Origin: Lachnospiraceae bacterium
Lineage (GTDB): Bacteria; Bacillota; Clostridia; Lachnospirales; Lachnospiraceae
Assembly (NCBI GenBank): GCA_910574805.1
Contig: CAJTCV010000002.1
Coordinates: forward strand, 310,001 to 374,000
Length of the DNA: 64,000 bases
Direction: 5' to 3'
Shown: positions 16,820 through 26,525 of the stretch, in pieces
Layout of the letters: each line of letters begins with the position of its first letter
How positions within the stretch are numbered: the stretch's first letter is position 1
Made by a program: the position numbers and the translations under genes
The notes under the pieces: model-generated
Told to the model about the DNA's origin: nothing
Database searches by the model: none
What the model saw: only the letters and a program-made list of their open reading frames with translations

Positions 16820-18760
16820 ATGAGCAGCGGACAGACGGCAAAGAAGCATGAATATGGAAAAAAACCGGCAGAGGGGGTACAGAGGGGATTTCTTCCGGTA
16901 TGCCGGGAGGATCTGGAGGCGCAGGGGATCGAACGGCTGGATTTTGTATACGTGATCGGGGATGCCTATGTGGATCACCCTTCCTTCGGGCATGCAGTCA
17001 TCAGCCGGGTGCTCTGGTCCCGGGGTTATACTGTGGGGATCATCTCCCAGCCGGATCCAAAGGATGCGGACAGCATCACGGTGCTTGGGGAGCCGCGGCT
17101 GGGCTTTCTGGTGTCCTCCGGAAATATGGACTCCATGGTCAATCACTACACGGCGGCAAAGAAGCGCCGGAGTACGGACAGCTATACGCCGGGCGGAGAG
17201 AGGGGACGGCGTCCGGACCGGGCCGTGACCGTGTACTGCAACCTGATCCGGCAGCGGTACAAAAAGACGCCGCTGATCATCGGCGGCATCGAAGCGTCCC
17301 TGCGCCGGCTGGCGCATTATGACTACTGGTCAGATTCCCTGCGCCGCTCCATCCTTCTGGAGAGCGGAGCGGACCTGATTTCCTACGGCATGGGCGAGCG
17401 GTCCCTGGTGGAGATCGCGGAGGCACTCTCGGCGGGAATTCCGGTATCGGAGCTTACGTATATACGGGGAACGGTCTGCAAAGTGAGATCCCTGTCCGCC
17501 GTCAGCGACTGTCTAGCGCTGCCGGCGTATGAAGATCTTCTGAAGAACCGGCGGAAATATGCCGAAAGCTTTGCGGTCCAGTACCGCAATACGGATCCTT
17601 ATTCCGGGAAACGGCTGGCGGAAGGCTATTCCCGGAACTGCTATGTGGTGCAGAATCCGCCGGCACTGCCCCTGACGCAGGCGGAGATGGACGAGATCTA
17701 TGGGCTCCCGTATGAGAGAGCGTGGCACCCCATGTATGATACGGCGGGCGGGGTCCCGGCACTGTCGGAGGTGAAATTCAGCCTTACCAGCTGCAGAGGG
17801 TGCTTTGGAGGCTGCTCCTTCTGTGCGCTGACTTTCCATCAGGGACGGATCGTCCAGGCAAGGAGCCACGAATCCCTGCTGAAAGAGGCCGGACAGATGA
17901 CGGAGGCGCCGGATTTTAAAGGCTACATTCACGATGTGGGCGGGCCCACGGCGGACTTCCGTGCTCCGGCGTGCGGGAAGCAGCAGACGAAGGGGGCGTG
18001 TCCGGACAGGCAATGCTTGTTTCCAAAGCCCTGTAAGAACCTGCAGGCGGATCACAGAGACTATCTGGAGCTGCTTCGGAAGCTCCGGGAGCTGCCGAAG
18101 GTGAAAAAGGTGTTCATCCGTTCCGGGATCCGTTTTGACTATGTGCTGGCGGACCGGGACAGCCGTTTTCTGGAGGAGCTGTGCAGGTATCATGTGAGCG
18201 GTCAGCTGAAGGTGGCGCCGGAGCATGTGAGCGCCAGAGTGCTCTCCTGCATGGGGAAGCCGGAGCATGGGGTATATGAGGAATTTTCCAGGCAGTACAA
18301 AAGGATGAACGAAAGACTTGGCAAAAAACAGTATCTGGTCCCGTATCTCATGTCCTCCCATCCGGGGAGCGATATGAAGGCGGCGGTGGAGCTGGCGGAA
18401 TACTGCAGGGATCTGGGTTACATGCCGGAGCAGGTGCAGGACTTTTATCCCACGCCGTCCACGATCTCCACCTGTATGTATTTTACCGGACTGGATCCCA
18501 GGACGATGGAGCCGGTCTATGTGCCGGCAGGTCTTCATGAGAAGGAGCTGCAGCGGGCGCTGATCCAGTACCGGGTTCCGAAGAACCGGGCGCTTGTGAG
18601 AGAGGCGCTGAAAAAGGCGGGGCGGGAAGACCTGGTCGGATACGGGCCGGGATGTCTGATCCGTCCGGAAGGCAGAGACTGTCCGCTACACACGGACACC
18701 GGAAATAAAAAGAAGAAAAAGACCATCCGGAACGTTCACCGGAAAAAGCAGGAGAGATAG
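16820..18760 (+). CDS. YgiQ-family radical SAM protein (UPF0313)
   Basis: A 646-residue radical SAM protein. The N-terminal part carries the family block DFVYVIGDAYVDHPSFGHA and a B12-binding-like fold. The iron-sulfur motif CxxxCxxC is C328-FGG-C332-SF-C335. The C-terminus is Lys-rich. YgiQ proteins are widespread but their substrate is not known to me. The start at 16820 has GGAAGGAG 11 bases upstream; an alternative ATG at 16796 overlaps the previous stop and would add eight residues. It lies in the RNA-modification run. Confidence 0.85.
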   Translation: MSSGQTAKKHEYGKKPAEGVQRGFLPVCREDLEAQGIERLDFVYVIGDAYVDHPSFGHAVISRVLWSRGYTVGIISQPDPKDADSITVLGEPRLGFLVSSGNMDSMVNHYTAAKKRRSTDSYTPGGERGRRPDRAVTVYCNLIRQRYKKTPLIIGGIEASLRRLAHYDYWSDSLRRSILLESGADLISYGMGERSLVEIAEALSAGIPVSELTYIRGTVCKVRSLSAVSDCLALPAYEDLLKNRRKYAESFAVQYRNTDPYSGKRLAEGYSRNCYVVQNPPALPLTQAEMDEIYGLPYERAWHPMYDTAGGVPALSEVKFSLTSCRGCFGGCSFCALTFHQGRIVQARSHESLLKEAGQMTEAPDFKGYIHDVGGPTADFRAPACGKQQTKGACPDRQCLFPKPCKNLQADHRDYLELLRKLRELPKVKKVFIRSGIRFDYVLADRDSRFLEELCRYHVSGQLKVAPEHVSARVLSCMGKPEHGVYEEFSRQYKRMNERLGKKQYLVPYLMSSHPGSDMKAAVELAEYCRDLGYMPEQVQDFYPTPSTISTCMYFTGLDPRTMEPVYVPAGLHEKELQRALIQYRVPKNRALVREALKKAGREDLVGYGPGCLIRPEGRDCPLHTDTGNKKKKKTIRNVHRKKQER

Positions 18761-19360
18761 ATGCGGGCAGGATTGGAAAAAGGAACTTATGGGTATCTGG
18801 ACAGGAACAGGGTCCAGGCATGGAAAAAAGCGGGGGCGCTGCTGGCAGTGCCGGTGCTGGTGTTTGTGGCTGCCTGGATCATCCGGGGGACCCGGGAAAA
18901 TGTAATGACTGTGGTGGCGATCGTGGGCTGTCTTCCCGGCTGCAATCAGATAGTCAGGGCGATCCTGGCCAGCCGTTATTCCTCCATGGACCGTCAGCTC
19001 TATGAGGAGACGGAGGCGGCCCGGGGAACGCTCCCGGTTCTCTATGAAAATGTATTTACCGCCTATGAAGAAAACTACCGGATCGACTGCGTGGCGGTAT
19101 CCGGAAGAGAGGTCGTCGGGTATACGTCCGATGAGAGAGTGGATGCAGGCAGGGCGGCAGAACATATCCGCACCATGCTGAAAATGAGCTCCTACCGGCA
19201 GAATGTGAGGATCTTCCGGGAGAAAAAGGCATTTCTGGAGCGGCTGAAACAGCTGGCGGAGACGGAACCGGAACCGGTTCCTTTTCAGGGAGATGACCGG
19301 TACCCCGGATGGTCCAGAGATGAGATCATCCGGCATCTTCTGACGGCATTTTCACTGTAG
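18761..19360 (+). CDS. Conserved membrane protein of unknown function
   Basis: A 199-residue protein with two adjacent hydrophobic segments (about residues 25-42 and 48-66) followed by a soluble C-terminal domain with mixed helix and strand. I do not recognise a named family. It starts directly after the YgiQ stop with GGAGAG ahead and is followed 16 bases later by an RluA-type gene, so it belongs to the same transcription unit. The position suggests a minor role in ribosome or envelope upkeep, but nothing in the sequence shows it. Confidence 0.65.
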   Translation: MRAGLEKGTYGYLDRNRVQAWKKAGALLAVPVLVFVAAWIIRGTRENVMTVVAIVGCLPGCNQIVRAILASRYSSMDRQLYEETEAARGTLPVLYENVFTAYEENYRIDCVAVSGREVVGYTSDERVDAGRAAEHIRTMLKMSSYRQNVRIFREKKAFLERLKQLAETEPEPVPFQGDDRYPGWSRDEIIRHLLTAFSL

Positions 19361-19376
19361 GGAGCGGGAGGCAGAC

Positions 19377-20351
19377 ATGAAAGAGATCATCGTCCGGGAA
19401 ACGGAGTCCGGGCAGCGGCTTCACCGGCTTCTGTCCCGATATCTGACGGAGGCGCCGAAGAGCTTCCTCTACAGGATGCTCCGGAAGAAAAATATCACAT
19501 TAAACAATAAAAAAGCAGACGGCAGTGAAAAAGTATGTACGGGAGATGAGATCCGGATCTATCTGTCCCAGGAGACGTATGACAAATTTGCCGGATCCCG
19601 GGCGCAGAAGACGGGATCTTATCCGGTGGCGGACCTGGATATTCTCCATGAGGACGAGCACCTCCTTCTGGTGAACAAGCCTGCGGGCATGCTGACTCAG
19701 AAGGCGGCGCCGTCCGACGTCTCTCTCAATGAATATGTTCTGGGCTATCTTGTCCGGAGCGGTCAGTGGAGCGAAGGGGCGGACTGTGTTTTTCGCCCTT
19801 CCGTCTGCAACCGTCTGGACCGGAATACCAGCGGCATCGTCATCTGCGGAAAGTCCGTGGCGGGACTCGGGAAGATGGCGGAGCTTCTGCGGGACCGGAG
19901 CATGCACAAATACTACCGGTGTCTTGTGGCAGGCAGACTTACAGAGAGCAGGAGCGTGAAAGGATATCTTAAGAAGGATCCGCGCACCAATCAGGTGAGA
20001 ATCCGGACCGAAGGGGAAGAGGGAAGCCTGATAGAGACAGAATACCGTCCGGTCTGCGTGTATTCCGACAGTACGCTTCTGGAAGTGCGGCTGATCACCG
20101 GCCGTCCCCACCAGATCCGTGCCCATCTCGCCTCTCTGGGTCATCCGGTCATCGGAGATCCCAAATACGGTGTCCGGGCTGTCAATGAGCAGTACAGGAA
20201 GCGGTACGGCGTCCGGTATCAGCTCCTGCATGCCTGCCGCCTGGAGCTGCCGGAGCTTGAAGCGCCTTTTGAGGCGGTCTCCGGGAAAGTGTTCCATGCA
20301 GAGCTGCCGGCGCTTATGCAGGCCGTCATTAAAGAGAAGGAAAGGGAATGA
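19377..20351 (+). CDS. RluA-family pseudouridine synthase (RluC/RluD type)
   Basis: A 324-residue enzyme. An S4 RNA-binding domain occupies about 14-75. The catalytic domain has D148 in NRLDRNTSG, the RluA-group signature, followed by the TGRPHQIRAHL motif that contacts uridine. It forms pseudouridine in 23S rRNA. The start is preceded by GGGAGCGGGAGG. Six bases separate it from recU, so the two are probably co-transcribed. Confidence 0.92.
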   Translation: MKEIIVRETESGQRLHRLLSRYLTEAPKSFLYRMLRKKNITLNNKKADGSEKVCTGDEIRIYLSQETYDKFAGSRAQKTGSYPVADLDILHEDEHLLLVNKPAGMLTQKAAPSDVSLNEYVLGYLVRSGQWSEGADCVFRPSVCNRLDRNTSGIVICGKSVAGLGKMAELLRDRSMHKYYRCLVAGRLTESRSVKGYLKKDPRTNQVRIRTEGEEGSLIETEYRPVCVYSDSTLLEVRLITGRPHQIRAHLASLGHPVIGDPKYGVRAVNEQYRKRYGVRYQLLHACRLELPELEAPFEAVSGKVFHAELPALMQAVIKEKERE

Positions 20352-20357
20352 GGGACC

Positions 20358-20903
20358 ATGTCTACGTGGAATACGAGAGGACTCCGGGGTTCGACCCTGG
20401 AGGATATGATCAACCGGACCAATGAGAGATACCGGGAAAAGGGGCTGGCGCTGATCCAGAAGGTGCCGACGCCCATCACACCCATACGGATCGACAAGGA
20501 GCACCGCCACATTACCCTCGCCTATTTTGAACAGAAAAGTACGGTGGATTACATCGGGGCCGTACAGGGGATCCCGGTCTGCTTTGACGCCAAGGAATGC
20601 AATGTGCGCACCTTTCCCCTGCACAATGTTCACGAACATCAGGTGAATTTTATGAAGGATTTTGAAAAGCAGGGAGGGAAGGCCTTTCTGATCATCCACT
20701 ATACATCTGAACAAATGTTCTACTATCTTCATATCCGGCAGCTTCTGAAGTTCTGGGAGCGGGCCCGGGAGGGCGGCAGGAAGAGCTTTCGGATGGAGGA
20801 GCTGGCCCCGGAGTATTTCTTTGACACGGGGAAAGGGGTGCTGGTGCCCTATCTGGAGCCTCTGAGCCTGGATCTGAGATCAGAGGTTGACAATCCGGAT
20901 TGA
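20358..20903 (+). CDS. recU: Holliday junction resolvase RecU
   Basis: A 181-residue RecU. RecU cleaves four-way junctions during recombination and repair and helps chromosome segregation in Firmicutes. The family blocks are visible: NTRGLRGSTLEDMINRTN at the N-terminus, STVDYIGA (about 58-65) and FDAKE (76-80), which contain the catalytic Asp and Glu, and the HQVNFMKDF segment. In Bacillus recU lies beside a penicillin-binding protein gene; here it ends an RNA-modification run. Its last bases contain the promoter of the histidine operon. Confidence 0.92.
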   Translation: MSTWNTRGLRGSTLEDMINRTNERYREKGLALIQKVPTPITPIRIDKEHRHITLAYFEQKSTVDYIGAVQGIPVCFDAKECNVRTFPLHNVHEHQVNFMKDFEKQGGKAFLIIHYTSEQMFYYLHIRQLLKFWERAREGGRKSFRMEELAPEYFFDTGKGVLVPYLEPLSLDLRSEVDNPD

Positions 20904-20914
20904 CGTGGTATAAT
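20887..20914 (+). promoter_or_regulatory. Consensus promoter of the his operon, inside the end of recU
   Basis: TTGACA (20887-20892), a 16-base spacer and TATAAT (20909-20914). ACGTG (20903-20907) and CACGT (20916-20920) form an inverted repeat around the -10 box, a plausible operator. The leader that follows (about 130 bases) has a hairpin near 20989-21013 with arms GACACG and CGTGTC. No T-box sequence and no run of His codons was found in it. Confidence 0.75.
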
Positions 20915-21050
20915 ACACGTATTGCCTTTAACAGAGCAGCGATTTACCATGATAAAGCGAAACGGCGGAAGAAGCTGCGGCAGGAGTGGAGACACGGAGC
21001 GGCTGCGTGTCCGCAAGAAGGGCATGAATGAGTGATAAAAGGAGCAGATT

Positions 21051-22241
21051 ATGTATCAGCAGATCTTACATACCCCGGAAGGGGTGCGGGATATTTACAA
21101 TGGAGAGTGCCGGCGGAAGAACCATGTGCAGGAGATATTAAGCGGCGTACTCCACAGCTATGGATACGAAGACATCCAGACGCCGACCTTTGAATTTTTT
21201 GATGTGTTCAGCAGGGAGGTGGGCACGGTGCCTTCCCGGGAGCTGTATAAATTTTTCGACCGGGAGGGAAATACCCTGGTGCTGCGGCCGGATATCACGC
21301 CTTCCATCGCCCGGGCGGTGTCCAAATATTTTGCAGAGGAAGATCTTCCGGTGCGGTTGTGCTATACGGCCAGTACTTTTATCAACCATTCGGATTTTCA
21401 GGGACGTCTGAAGGAAAATACCCAGCTTGGAGCGGAGCTCATCGGAGACGGCAGCGTGGAGGCGGACGCGGAGCTGATCGCACTGGTGGCGGAGTCCCTT
21501 CTGAAGACCGGGCTTACGGAATTTCAGGTGAGCATCGGACATGTGGACTTTTTCAGGAGCCTGCTCCGGGAGTCCAGGCTGGATGAAGAGATGGAGCTGG
21601 AGCTGCGGGAATTTATCTCCAATAAAAATATCTACGGCGTACGGGAGCTTCTGGAGCCGCTGCCTATTGCGGCGGGGCTGAAAGAGGCGTTTGCGGCGCT
21701 TCCCAATCTCTTCGGCTCCGTGGAGGTGCTGGAGCGGGCGGAGGCCTGCGCGGTGACGGAGGACTCCAGAAGGGCGCTGGAGCGCCTGCGGAAGATCTAC
21801 GGCCTTCTTTCCTGCTACGGCTATGAAACATATGTGACGTTTGATCTGGGCGTGGTGAGCAAGTATAAATATTACACGGGGATCATTTTTCAGGCCTATA
21901 CGTACGGGACCGGCGAGGCTGTGGCAAAGGGCGGACGTTATGATACGCTCATGGACCATTTCGGCCGGCCGGCGCCCGCCACGGGATTTGCCTTTGTGGT
22001 GGACCGGCTTATGAACGCCCTGTCCAGACAGAAGGTGCCGGTGGATACGGAGGTCCGGAAGGTGATGATCCTGTACCGTCCCTCCCAGGCAGAGAAGGCG
22101 GTCAGAAAGGCCATGGAGCTCCGGAGCCGGGGCATGGCGGCGGAACTCGTCCCTGAGCGGATCGGAAGAGACTATGAGGCGTACGCCAGGAGAAACGAGA
22201 TCTGCGAGATCATCCATGCAGAAGAGGAGGGCGCGGTATGA
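21051..22241 (+). CDS. hisZ: ATP phosphoribosyltransferase regulatory subunit HisZ
   Basis: A 396-residue class-II aminoacyl-tRNA-synthetase paralogue that binds the short HisG and makes it active and feedback-sensitive to histidine. Synthetase-like blocks are visible: TPEGVRDI near the start, the motif-2-like [11 protein letters not shown] (about 80-90) and the C-terminal [12 protein letters not shown] with TGFAFVVDR. The true HisRS anticodon domain is missing, and the length fits HisZ. The start has AAAAGGAG upstream. It overlaps hisG by ATGA. Confidence 0.93.
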   Translation: MYQQILHTPEGVRDIYNGECRRKNHVQEILSGVLHSYGYEDIQTPTFEFFDVFSREVGTVPSRELYKFFDREGNTLVLRPDITPSIARAVSKYFAEEDLPVRLCYTASTFINHSDFQGRLKENTQLGAELIGDGSVEADAELIALVAESLLKTGLTEFQVSIGHVDFFRSLLRESRLDEEMELELREFISNKNIYGVRELLEPLPIAAGLKEAFAALPNLFGSVEVLERAEACAVTEDSRRALERLRKIYGLLSCYGYETYVTFDLGVVSKYKYYTGIIFQAYTYGTGEAVAKGGRYDTLMDHFGRPAPATGFAFVVDRLMNALSRQKVPVDTEVRKVMILYRPSQAEKAVRKAMELRSRGMAAELVPERIGRDYEAYARRNEICEIIHAEEEGAV

Positions 22242-22873
22242 GGTATCTGACATTTGCGCTTGCCAAAGGGCGGCTGGCGAAGAAGAGCATGGAGCTGTTC
22301 GAGAAGATCGGCATTACCTGTCAGGAGATGCAGGATCCGGGCACCAGAAAGCTGATCTTTGTAAATGAGGAATTAAAGCTCCGTTTTTTTCTGGCGAAGG
22401 CGCCGGATGTGCCCACCTATGTGGAATACGGCGCGGCGGATGTGGGAATCGTGGGAAAGGATACGATCCTGGAGGAAGGCAGGCGGATGTACGAGGTGCT
22501 GGATCTGGGCTACGGGAGATGCCGGATGTGCGTCTGCGGCCCGGAGTCGGCCAGAGAGCTCTTAAAGCACCAGGAGCTGATCCGGGTGGCGACCAAGTAT
22601 CCTCATATTGCCAGAAAATATTTTTATGATCAGAAGCACCAGACGGTGGAGATCATCAAACTGAACGGATCCATCGAGCTGGCGCCCATCGTGGGGCTTT
22701 CGGAGGTCATCGTGGATATCGTGGAGACCGGCTCCACACTGAAGGAGAATGGACTGAAGGTGCTGGAAGAGGTGTGTCCGCTGTCGGCGCGGATGGTGGT
22801 GAACCAGGTGAGCATGAAGATGGAAAATGAGCGGATCGGGAAGATCATCAGTGAGCTGAAGACGGTGCTGTAA
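22238..22873 (+). CDS. hisG: ATP phosphoribosyltransferase, short form
   Basis: A 211-residue catalytic subunit of the first step of histidine synthesis, which joins ATP and PRPP. It begins with [17 protein letters not shown] and carries the phosphate-binding [15 protein letters not shown] block near residues 160-174. It lacks the C-terminal regulatory domain of long HisG, which agrees with the upstream HisZ. The ATGA overlap with hisZ suggests matched subunit amounts. hisD follows after 20 bases. Confidence 0.95.
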   Translation: MRYLTFALAKGRLAKKSMELFEKIGITCQEMQDPGTRKLIFVNEELKLRFFLAKAPDVPTYVEYGAADVGIVGKDTILEEGRRMYEVLDLGYGRCRMCVCGPESARELLKHQELIRVATKYPHIARKYFYDQKHQTVEIIKLNGSIELAPIVGLSEVIVDIVETGSTLKENGLKVLEEVCPLSARMVVNQVSMKMENERIGKIISELKTVL

Positions 22874-22893
22874 GTAAGGAGGCAGACAGGCAG

Positions 22894-24210
22894 ATGCGTA
22901 TTATAAAGCTGGACGAAGAGTCCAGAAAAGGGGTCCTGGACCGGCTCCTGAAGCGGAGTCCGGACCATTACGGGCAGTATGAGGATACGGTGCGGGAGAT
23001 TGTGGAGCGGGTGCGGACCGAAGGGGACGCGGCGCTGTTTGAGTATACGAGGAGATTTGACTGGGAAGGAGCGGATGCTTCCGGCGTAAAAGTGACGGAG
23101 GAGGAGTTCCGGGAGGCGTACGAAGAGATCGATGAACGGCTTCTGGGCGTCATAAGGAAGGCGCTGGGAAATATCCGGGAATTTCATGAGAAGCAGAAGC
23201 GGTACAGCTGGTTCGATACGACGGCGGAAGGAACCATGCTGGGCCAGCGGGTGACGCCTCTTCATGCGGCAGGAGTGTATGTGCCGGGGGGAAAGGCAGT
23301 GTATCCTTCCTCCGTGCTCATGAACATTGTACCGGCGAAAGTGGCGGGCGTGGAACGGATCATCATGGCGACTCCCTGCGACCGGAAAGGGAAGGTGGCT
23401 CCGGCGGTGCTGGTGGCGGCGAAGGAGGCAGGGGCGGACGAGATCTACAAGATCGGAGGCGCCCAGGCGGTGGCGGCCATGGCCTTCGGAACAGAGAGCG
23501 TGCCGAAGGTGGACAAGATCACCGGTCCGGGAAATATTTTTGTGGCGCTGGCGAAGAAAGCGGTGTCCGGGTATGTGAGTATCGATTCCATCGCAGGGCC
23601 CAGCGAGATCCTGATCCTGGCGGACGAGTCGGCCAGCCCCCGGTACGTGGCTGCGGATCTGCTGTCCCAGGCAGAGCACGACGAGCTGGCCAGCGCGGTT
23701 CTTGTGACCACCAGCTCCGAGCTGGCGGAGAAGGTGTCGGAAGAAGTGGATGAATTTGTTAAAAAATTATCAAGAAAAGAGATCATAGAGAAATCACTGG
23801 AAGCGTTCGGATATATTCTGGTGGCGGATACGAAGGAGGCGGCGCTTGAGACCGTGGACCTGATCGCCTCGGAGCATCTGGAGATCATGACGAAGAATCC
23901 GTTTGAAGACATGATGAAGGTAAAGAATGCGGGCGCCATCTTCCTTGGGGAGAACAGCAGCGAGCCTCTGGGAGACTATCTGGCGGGACCGAATCATATC
24001 CTGCCCACCAACGGGACAGCCCGGTTCTTCTCGCCGGTGTCCGTGGATGACTTTGTAAAGCGGTCCAGCATCATCTATTATTCCAGAGAGGCGCTGAAAA
24101 AGGTGTATGGGGATATTGCGTATTTTGCAGAAAATGAACAGCTGACCGCACACGCCAATTCTGTCCGGGTGCGCTTTGAGGAAGAAGAAAGAGAGCAGGA
24201 GCAAAGATGA
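22894..24210 (+). CDS. hisD: Histidinol dehydrogenase
   Basis: A 438-residue enzyme that oxidises histidinol to histidine in two NAD-dependent steps, using zinc. The family signature is present around residues 227-260 (SIAGPSEILILADESA), followed by LLSQAEHDE, and the conserved LPTNGTARF with the later SVDDFVKRSS is at the C-terminus. TAAGGAGG precedes the ATG. It overlaps hisB by ATGA. Confidence 0.96.
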   Translation: MRIIKLDEESRKGVLDRLLKRSPDHYGQYEDTVREIVERVRTEGDAALFEYTRRFDWEGADASGVKVTEEEFREAYEEIDERLLGVIRKALGNIREFHEKQKRYSWFDTTAEGTMLGQRVTPLHAAGVYVPGGKAVYPSSVLMNIVPAKVAGVERIIMATPCDRKGKVAPAVLVAAKEAGADEIYKIGGAQAVAAMAFGTESVPKVDKITGPGNIFVALAKKAVSGYVSIDSIAGPSEILILADESASPRYVAADLLSQAEHDELASAVLVTTSSELAEKVSEEVDEFVKKLSRKEIIEKSLEAFGYILVADTKEAALETVDLIASEHLEIMTKNPFEDMMKVKNAGAIFLGENSSEPLGDYLAGPNHILPTNGTARFFSPVSVDDFVKRSSIIYYSREALKKVYGDIAYFAENEQLTAHANSVRVRFEEEEREQEQR

Positions 24211-24791
24211 GAACAGCAGTTGTGGAACGTGATACAAAAGAGACCAGGATCCGGATCTGTCTGGAGCTGGACGGATCCGGAAAGGCCGAACCGGATACAG
24301 GGATCGGTTTTTTTGACCATATGCTGGACGGATTTGCCAGACATGGACTGTTTGACCTGGAGGTGAGTGTGGACGGGGATCTGGAGGTGGACTGCCATCA
24401 TACGGTGGAGGACACGGGAATCGTGCTGGGGAACGCCATCCGGGAGGCAGTGGGGGACAAAAAAGGGATCCGGAGATACGGAAGCTGTATCCTGCCCATG
24501 GACGAGGCGCTGGTGCTTTGTGCGGTCGACCTGTCCGGCAGGCCGTATTATGTGTCGGATGCACAGTTTACCGCAGAACGGATCGGTGATCTGGATACGG
24601 AGATGGTGAAGGAATTTTTCTATGCCGTCTCGTACAGCGGACAGATGAATCTGCATTTCAAGGTGCTGTCCGGCAGCAATAACCATCATATCTGTGAGGC
24701 CATGTTCAAGGCATTTGCGAAGGCGCTGGATGCGGCAGTGTCTTACGATGAGCGGATCACGGATGTATTATCGACGAAAGGCAGTTTATAG
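24207..24791 (+). CDS. hisB: Imidazoleglycerol-phosphate dehydratase
   Basis: A 194-residue monofunctional HisB that dehydrates imidazole glycerol phosphate. Metal-binding histidine motifs are clear: [13 protein letters not shown] (about residues 37-49), [10 protein letters not shown] (63-72) and the late [16 protein letters not shown] (about 155-170). No histidinol-phosphatase domain is fused. It overlaps hisD and is followed after four bases by the HisIE gene. Confidence 0.96.
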   Translation: MRTAVVERDTKETRIRICLELDGSGKAEPDTGIGFFDHMLDGFARHGLFDLEVSVDGDLEVDCHHTVEDTGIVLGNAIREAVGDKKGIRRYGSCILPMDEALVLCAVDLSGRPYYVSDAQFTAERIGDLDTEMVKEFFYAVSYSGQMNLHFKVLSGSNNHHICEAMFKAFAKALDAAVSYDERITDVLSTKGSL

Positions 24792-24795
24792 AATT

Positions 24796-26037
24796 ATGAA
24801 GACAAAATATCTGATCCCGGTCATGCCTCTGGGAAAGAAGGAGTCCGGCGGACCCGACTGCGTGAAACTCGCAGGCTTCTACAGCGATAACGGTGCGGAC
24901 GGCATCCTGGTTCTGGATCTGTCAGAGACAGAGGAGGAGCATGAGGCCAGCATCGGCCTGATGAAGGAGATCTGCCGTGCGGCGGAGATCCCGGTGTATG
25001 CAGGCGGGCACATCCGCCGGATGGAGGACGTGAAAAAGATCCTCTATGCCGGGTGCCGGAAAGCAGTTCTGAATTTTGGAAGAGAGAGCAATGTGGAGAT
25101 TGCGCAGGAGGTGTCGGAACGCTTCGGGAAGGAGAAGATCGCGTTCAGCCTGTCGGATGAGTCGCAGTTCTCCCACAGCCTGGACGAATGGGGCAGTCTT
25201 CTGTTCTGGTCCGGTTCGGACAGTCAGTGTCCGTATAAAGGGGAGCTTCCGGTCATCAGCATCAGTCCTGCAGCCACGGATGAGGCGGTCATCAATGTGC
25301 TTTCCTATAAATGGGTGACGGGCATCGCTTCCGCGTATTTCTCCACAGAAGTGGCGGATTTCATGGGCCTGAAGAAAAAAGCGTCCGAAAGAGGCCTGCG
25401 CATGAATGTGCTGCGGAGCAGCTTTTTGTGGGAAGACTTAAGACCGGGCAGAGACGGGCTGATCCCGGTGGTCGTCCAGGACTACCGGACCGCGGAGGTG
25501 CTGATGATGGCCTATATGGATGAGGAAGCCTTCGACATGACGCTGGAGACCGGGAAGATGACCTACTGGAGCAGGAGCCGGGAAGAGCTGTGGACGAAAG
25601 GAATGACCAGCGGTCATTTTCAGTATGTAAAATCTCTGTCCATTGACTGCGACAATGACACCATACTGGCGAAGGTCAGCCAGGTGGGGGCGGCGTGCCA
25701 TACGGGAAACCGGACCTGCTTCTACCGGGATATGGTCAAGAAGGATTATGACAACACCAATCCGTTGAAGGTCTTTGAACATGTCTATGACGTCATTCTG
25801 GACCGGAAGCTGCACCCGAAGGAAGGGTCTTATACCAACTATCTGTTTGACAAAGGAATCGACAAGATTCTGAAAAAGGTAGGAGAGGAGGCTACGGAGC
25901 TGGTCATCGCGGCCAAGAATCCGGACCCGGAAGAGATCCGGTACGAGTTGTCTGATTTTCTCTACCATGCCATGGTACTGATGGTGGAGCGGGGCGTGAC
26001 CTGGGAGGATATCACCCGGGAGCTGGCCGACCGGTGA
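24796..26037 (+). CDS. hisIE: Bifunctional HisIE with an N-terminal HisA/HisF-like domain
   Basis: A 413-residue three-part protein. Residues 1-200 resemble a HisA/HisF barrel ([19 protein letters not shown] at 65-83 matches the barrel's phosphate site), but the usual catalytic DxxxG start is replaced by PVMPLGK, so it is probably inactive. Residues 212-315 are HisI, phosphoribosyl-AMP cyclohydrolase, with zinc ligands C285, C301 and C308. Residues 325-413 are HisE, the pyrophosphatase, with [12 protein letters not shown] (362-373). It performs steps 2 and 3 of the pathway. The ribosome site is weak. hisA, hisC, hisF and hisH are not in this operon. Confidence 0.9.
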   Translation: MKTKYLIPVMPLGKKESGGPDCVKLAGFYSDNGADGILVLDLSETEEEHEASIGLMKEICRAAEIPVYAGGHIRRMEDVKKILYAGCRKAVLNFGRESNVEIAQEVSERFGKEKIAFSLSDESQFSHSLDEWGSLLFWSGSDSQCPYKGELPVISISPAATDEAVINVLSYKWVTGIASAYFSTEVADFMGLKKKASERGLRMNVLRSSFLWEDLRPGRDGLIPVVVQDYRTAEVLMMAYMDEEAFDMTLETGKMTYWSRSREELWTKGMTSGHFQYVKSLSIDCDNDTILAKVSQVGAACHTGNRTCFYRDMVKKDYDNTNPLKVFEHVYDVILDRKLHPKEGSYTNYLFDKGIDKILKKVGEEATELVIAAKNPDPEEIRYELSDFLYHAMVLMVERGVTWEDITRELADR

Positions 26038-26080
26038 GAAAACCCGGGCGCATGATTTTTACAGAGCGCTCATAGAATTT

Positions 26081-26113
26081 CAGCAGGGGACAGACTTTAT
26101 CTGCTGCTGTCCC
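26081..26113 (+). promoter_or_regulatory. Possible pseudoknot or paired hairpins before a small gene
   Basis: CAGCAG (26081-26086) and GGGACAG (26087-26093) are followed by CTGCTG (26101-26106) and CTGTCCC (26107-26113). The order A-B-A'-B' allows either hairpin alone or both as a pseudoknot. It ends 19 bases before the next ATG, near the ribosome site, so it could affect translation. Confidence 0.35.
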
Positions 26114-26132
26114 GGAAAGGAAGGAGCGCGCG

Positions 26133-26396
26133 ATGGGTGCATATCGGGAACAACTGTTGAAAGAGACGTACGGAAAGAATGTCTGGGGGACTTCGGCGCA
26201 GGAAGCGGAGGAGCCTTCCGGATTTCTTCTGTTTTTCAAACTGAAATTCACGGTCAGTCTGCTTCTGTTTGCGGGATTTGCCTATTTGAGCATGACCGGG
26301 AACAGCTTCTTTGAGATCACGGCGGAGCAGATCGTGGAAGCAGTGACAGAAGATGATCTCTATGTACAGCTGTCAGAGCTGGGATTTTATGAATGA
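26133..26396 (+). CDS. Small membrane protein of unknown function (87 aa)
   Basis: An 87-residue protein with a soluble N-terminus of about 34 residues, one membrane segment (about 36-56) and an acidic C-terminal tail rich in Glu and Asp. AAAGGAAGGAG lies just before the ATG, and an intrinsic terminator follows, so the gene looks genuine. No family recognised. It may be read through from the his operon, since no promoter was seen in the 95-base gap. Confidence 0.6.
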   Translation: MGAYREQLLKETYGKNVWGTSAQEAEEPSGFLLFFKLKFTVSLLLFAGFAYLSMTGNSFFEITAEQIVEAVTEDDLYVQLSELGFYE

Positions 26397-26410
26397 TCTG
26401 TTTCATGCGT

Positions 26411-26453
26411 GCGGACAGGAGTGTTGTTTTTTACATATCCTGTTCGCTTTTTT
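26411..26453 (+). terminator. Intrinsic terminator after the small membrane protein
   Basis: GCGGACAGGA (26411-26420) pairs with TCCTGTTCGC (26438-26447), with one G-U pair, and six T follow. Confidence 0.8.
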
Positions 26454-26496
26454 GTTGGTTTTTGCTGTTTTTTCTGCCGGTTCCGGAGATTTTTTC

Positions 26497-26525
26497 TTGA
26501 AAAATTCCGGTAAACATGCTATACT
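26497..26525 (+). promoter_or_regulatory. Promoter of the liv operon
   Basis: TTGAAA (26497-26502), 17 bases, TATACT (26520-26525). In the leader GCGTACA occurs twice (26544-26550 and 26565-26571), 21 bases apart, which could be a binding site for a regulator. Confidence 0.7.

Noticed and set aside
20385-20401. A tRNA T-arm-like sequence (GGGGTTCGACCCTGG region).
   Set aside because: It lies in the conserved N-terminal codons of recU, and no other tRNA arms are near.
20915-21050. T-box or histidine attenuator in the his leader.
   Set aside because: No T-box consensus, no terminator with T tract and no leader peptide with clustered His codons. Only a small hairpin is seen.
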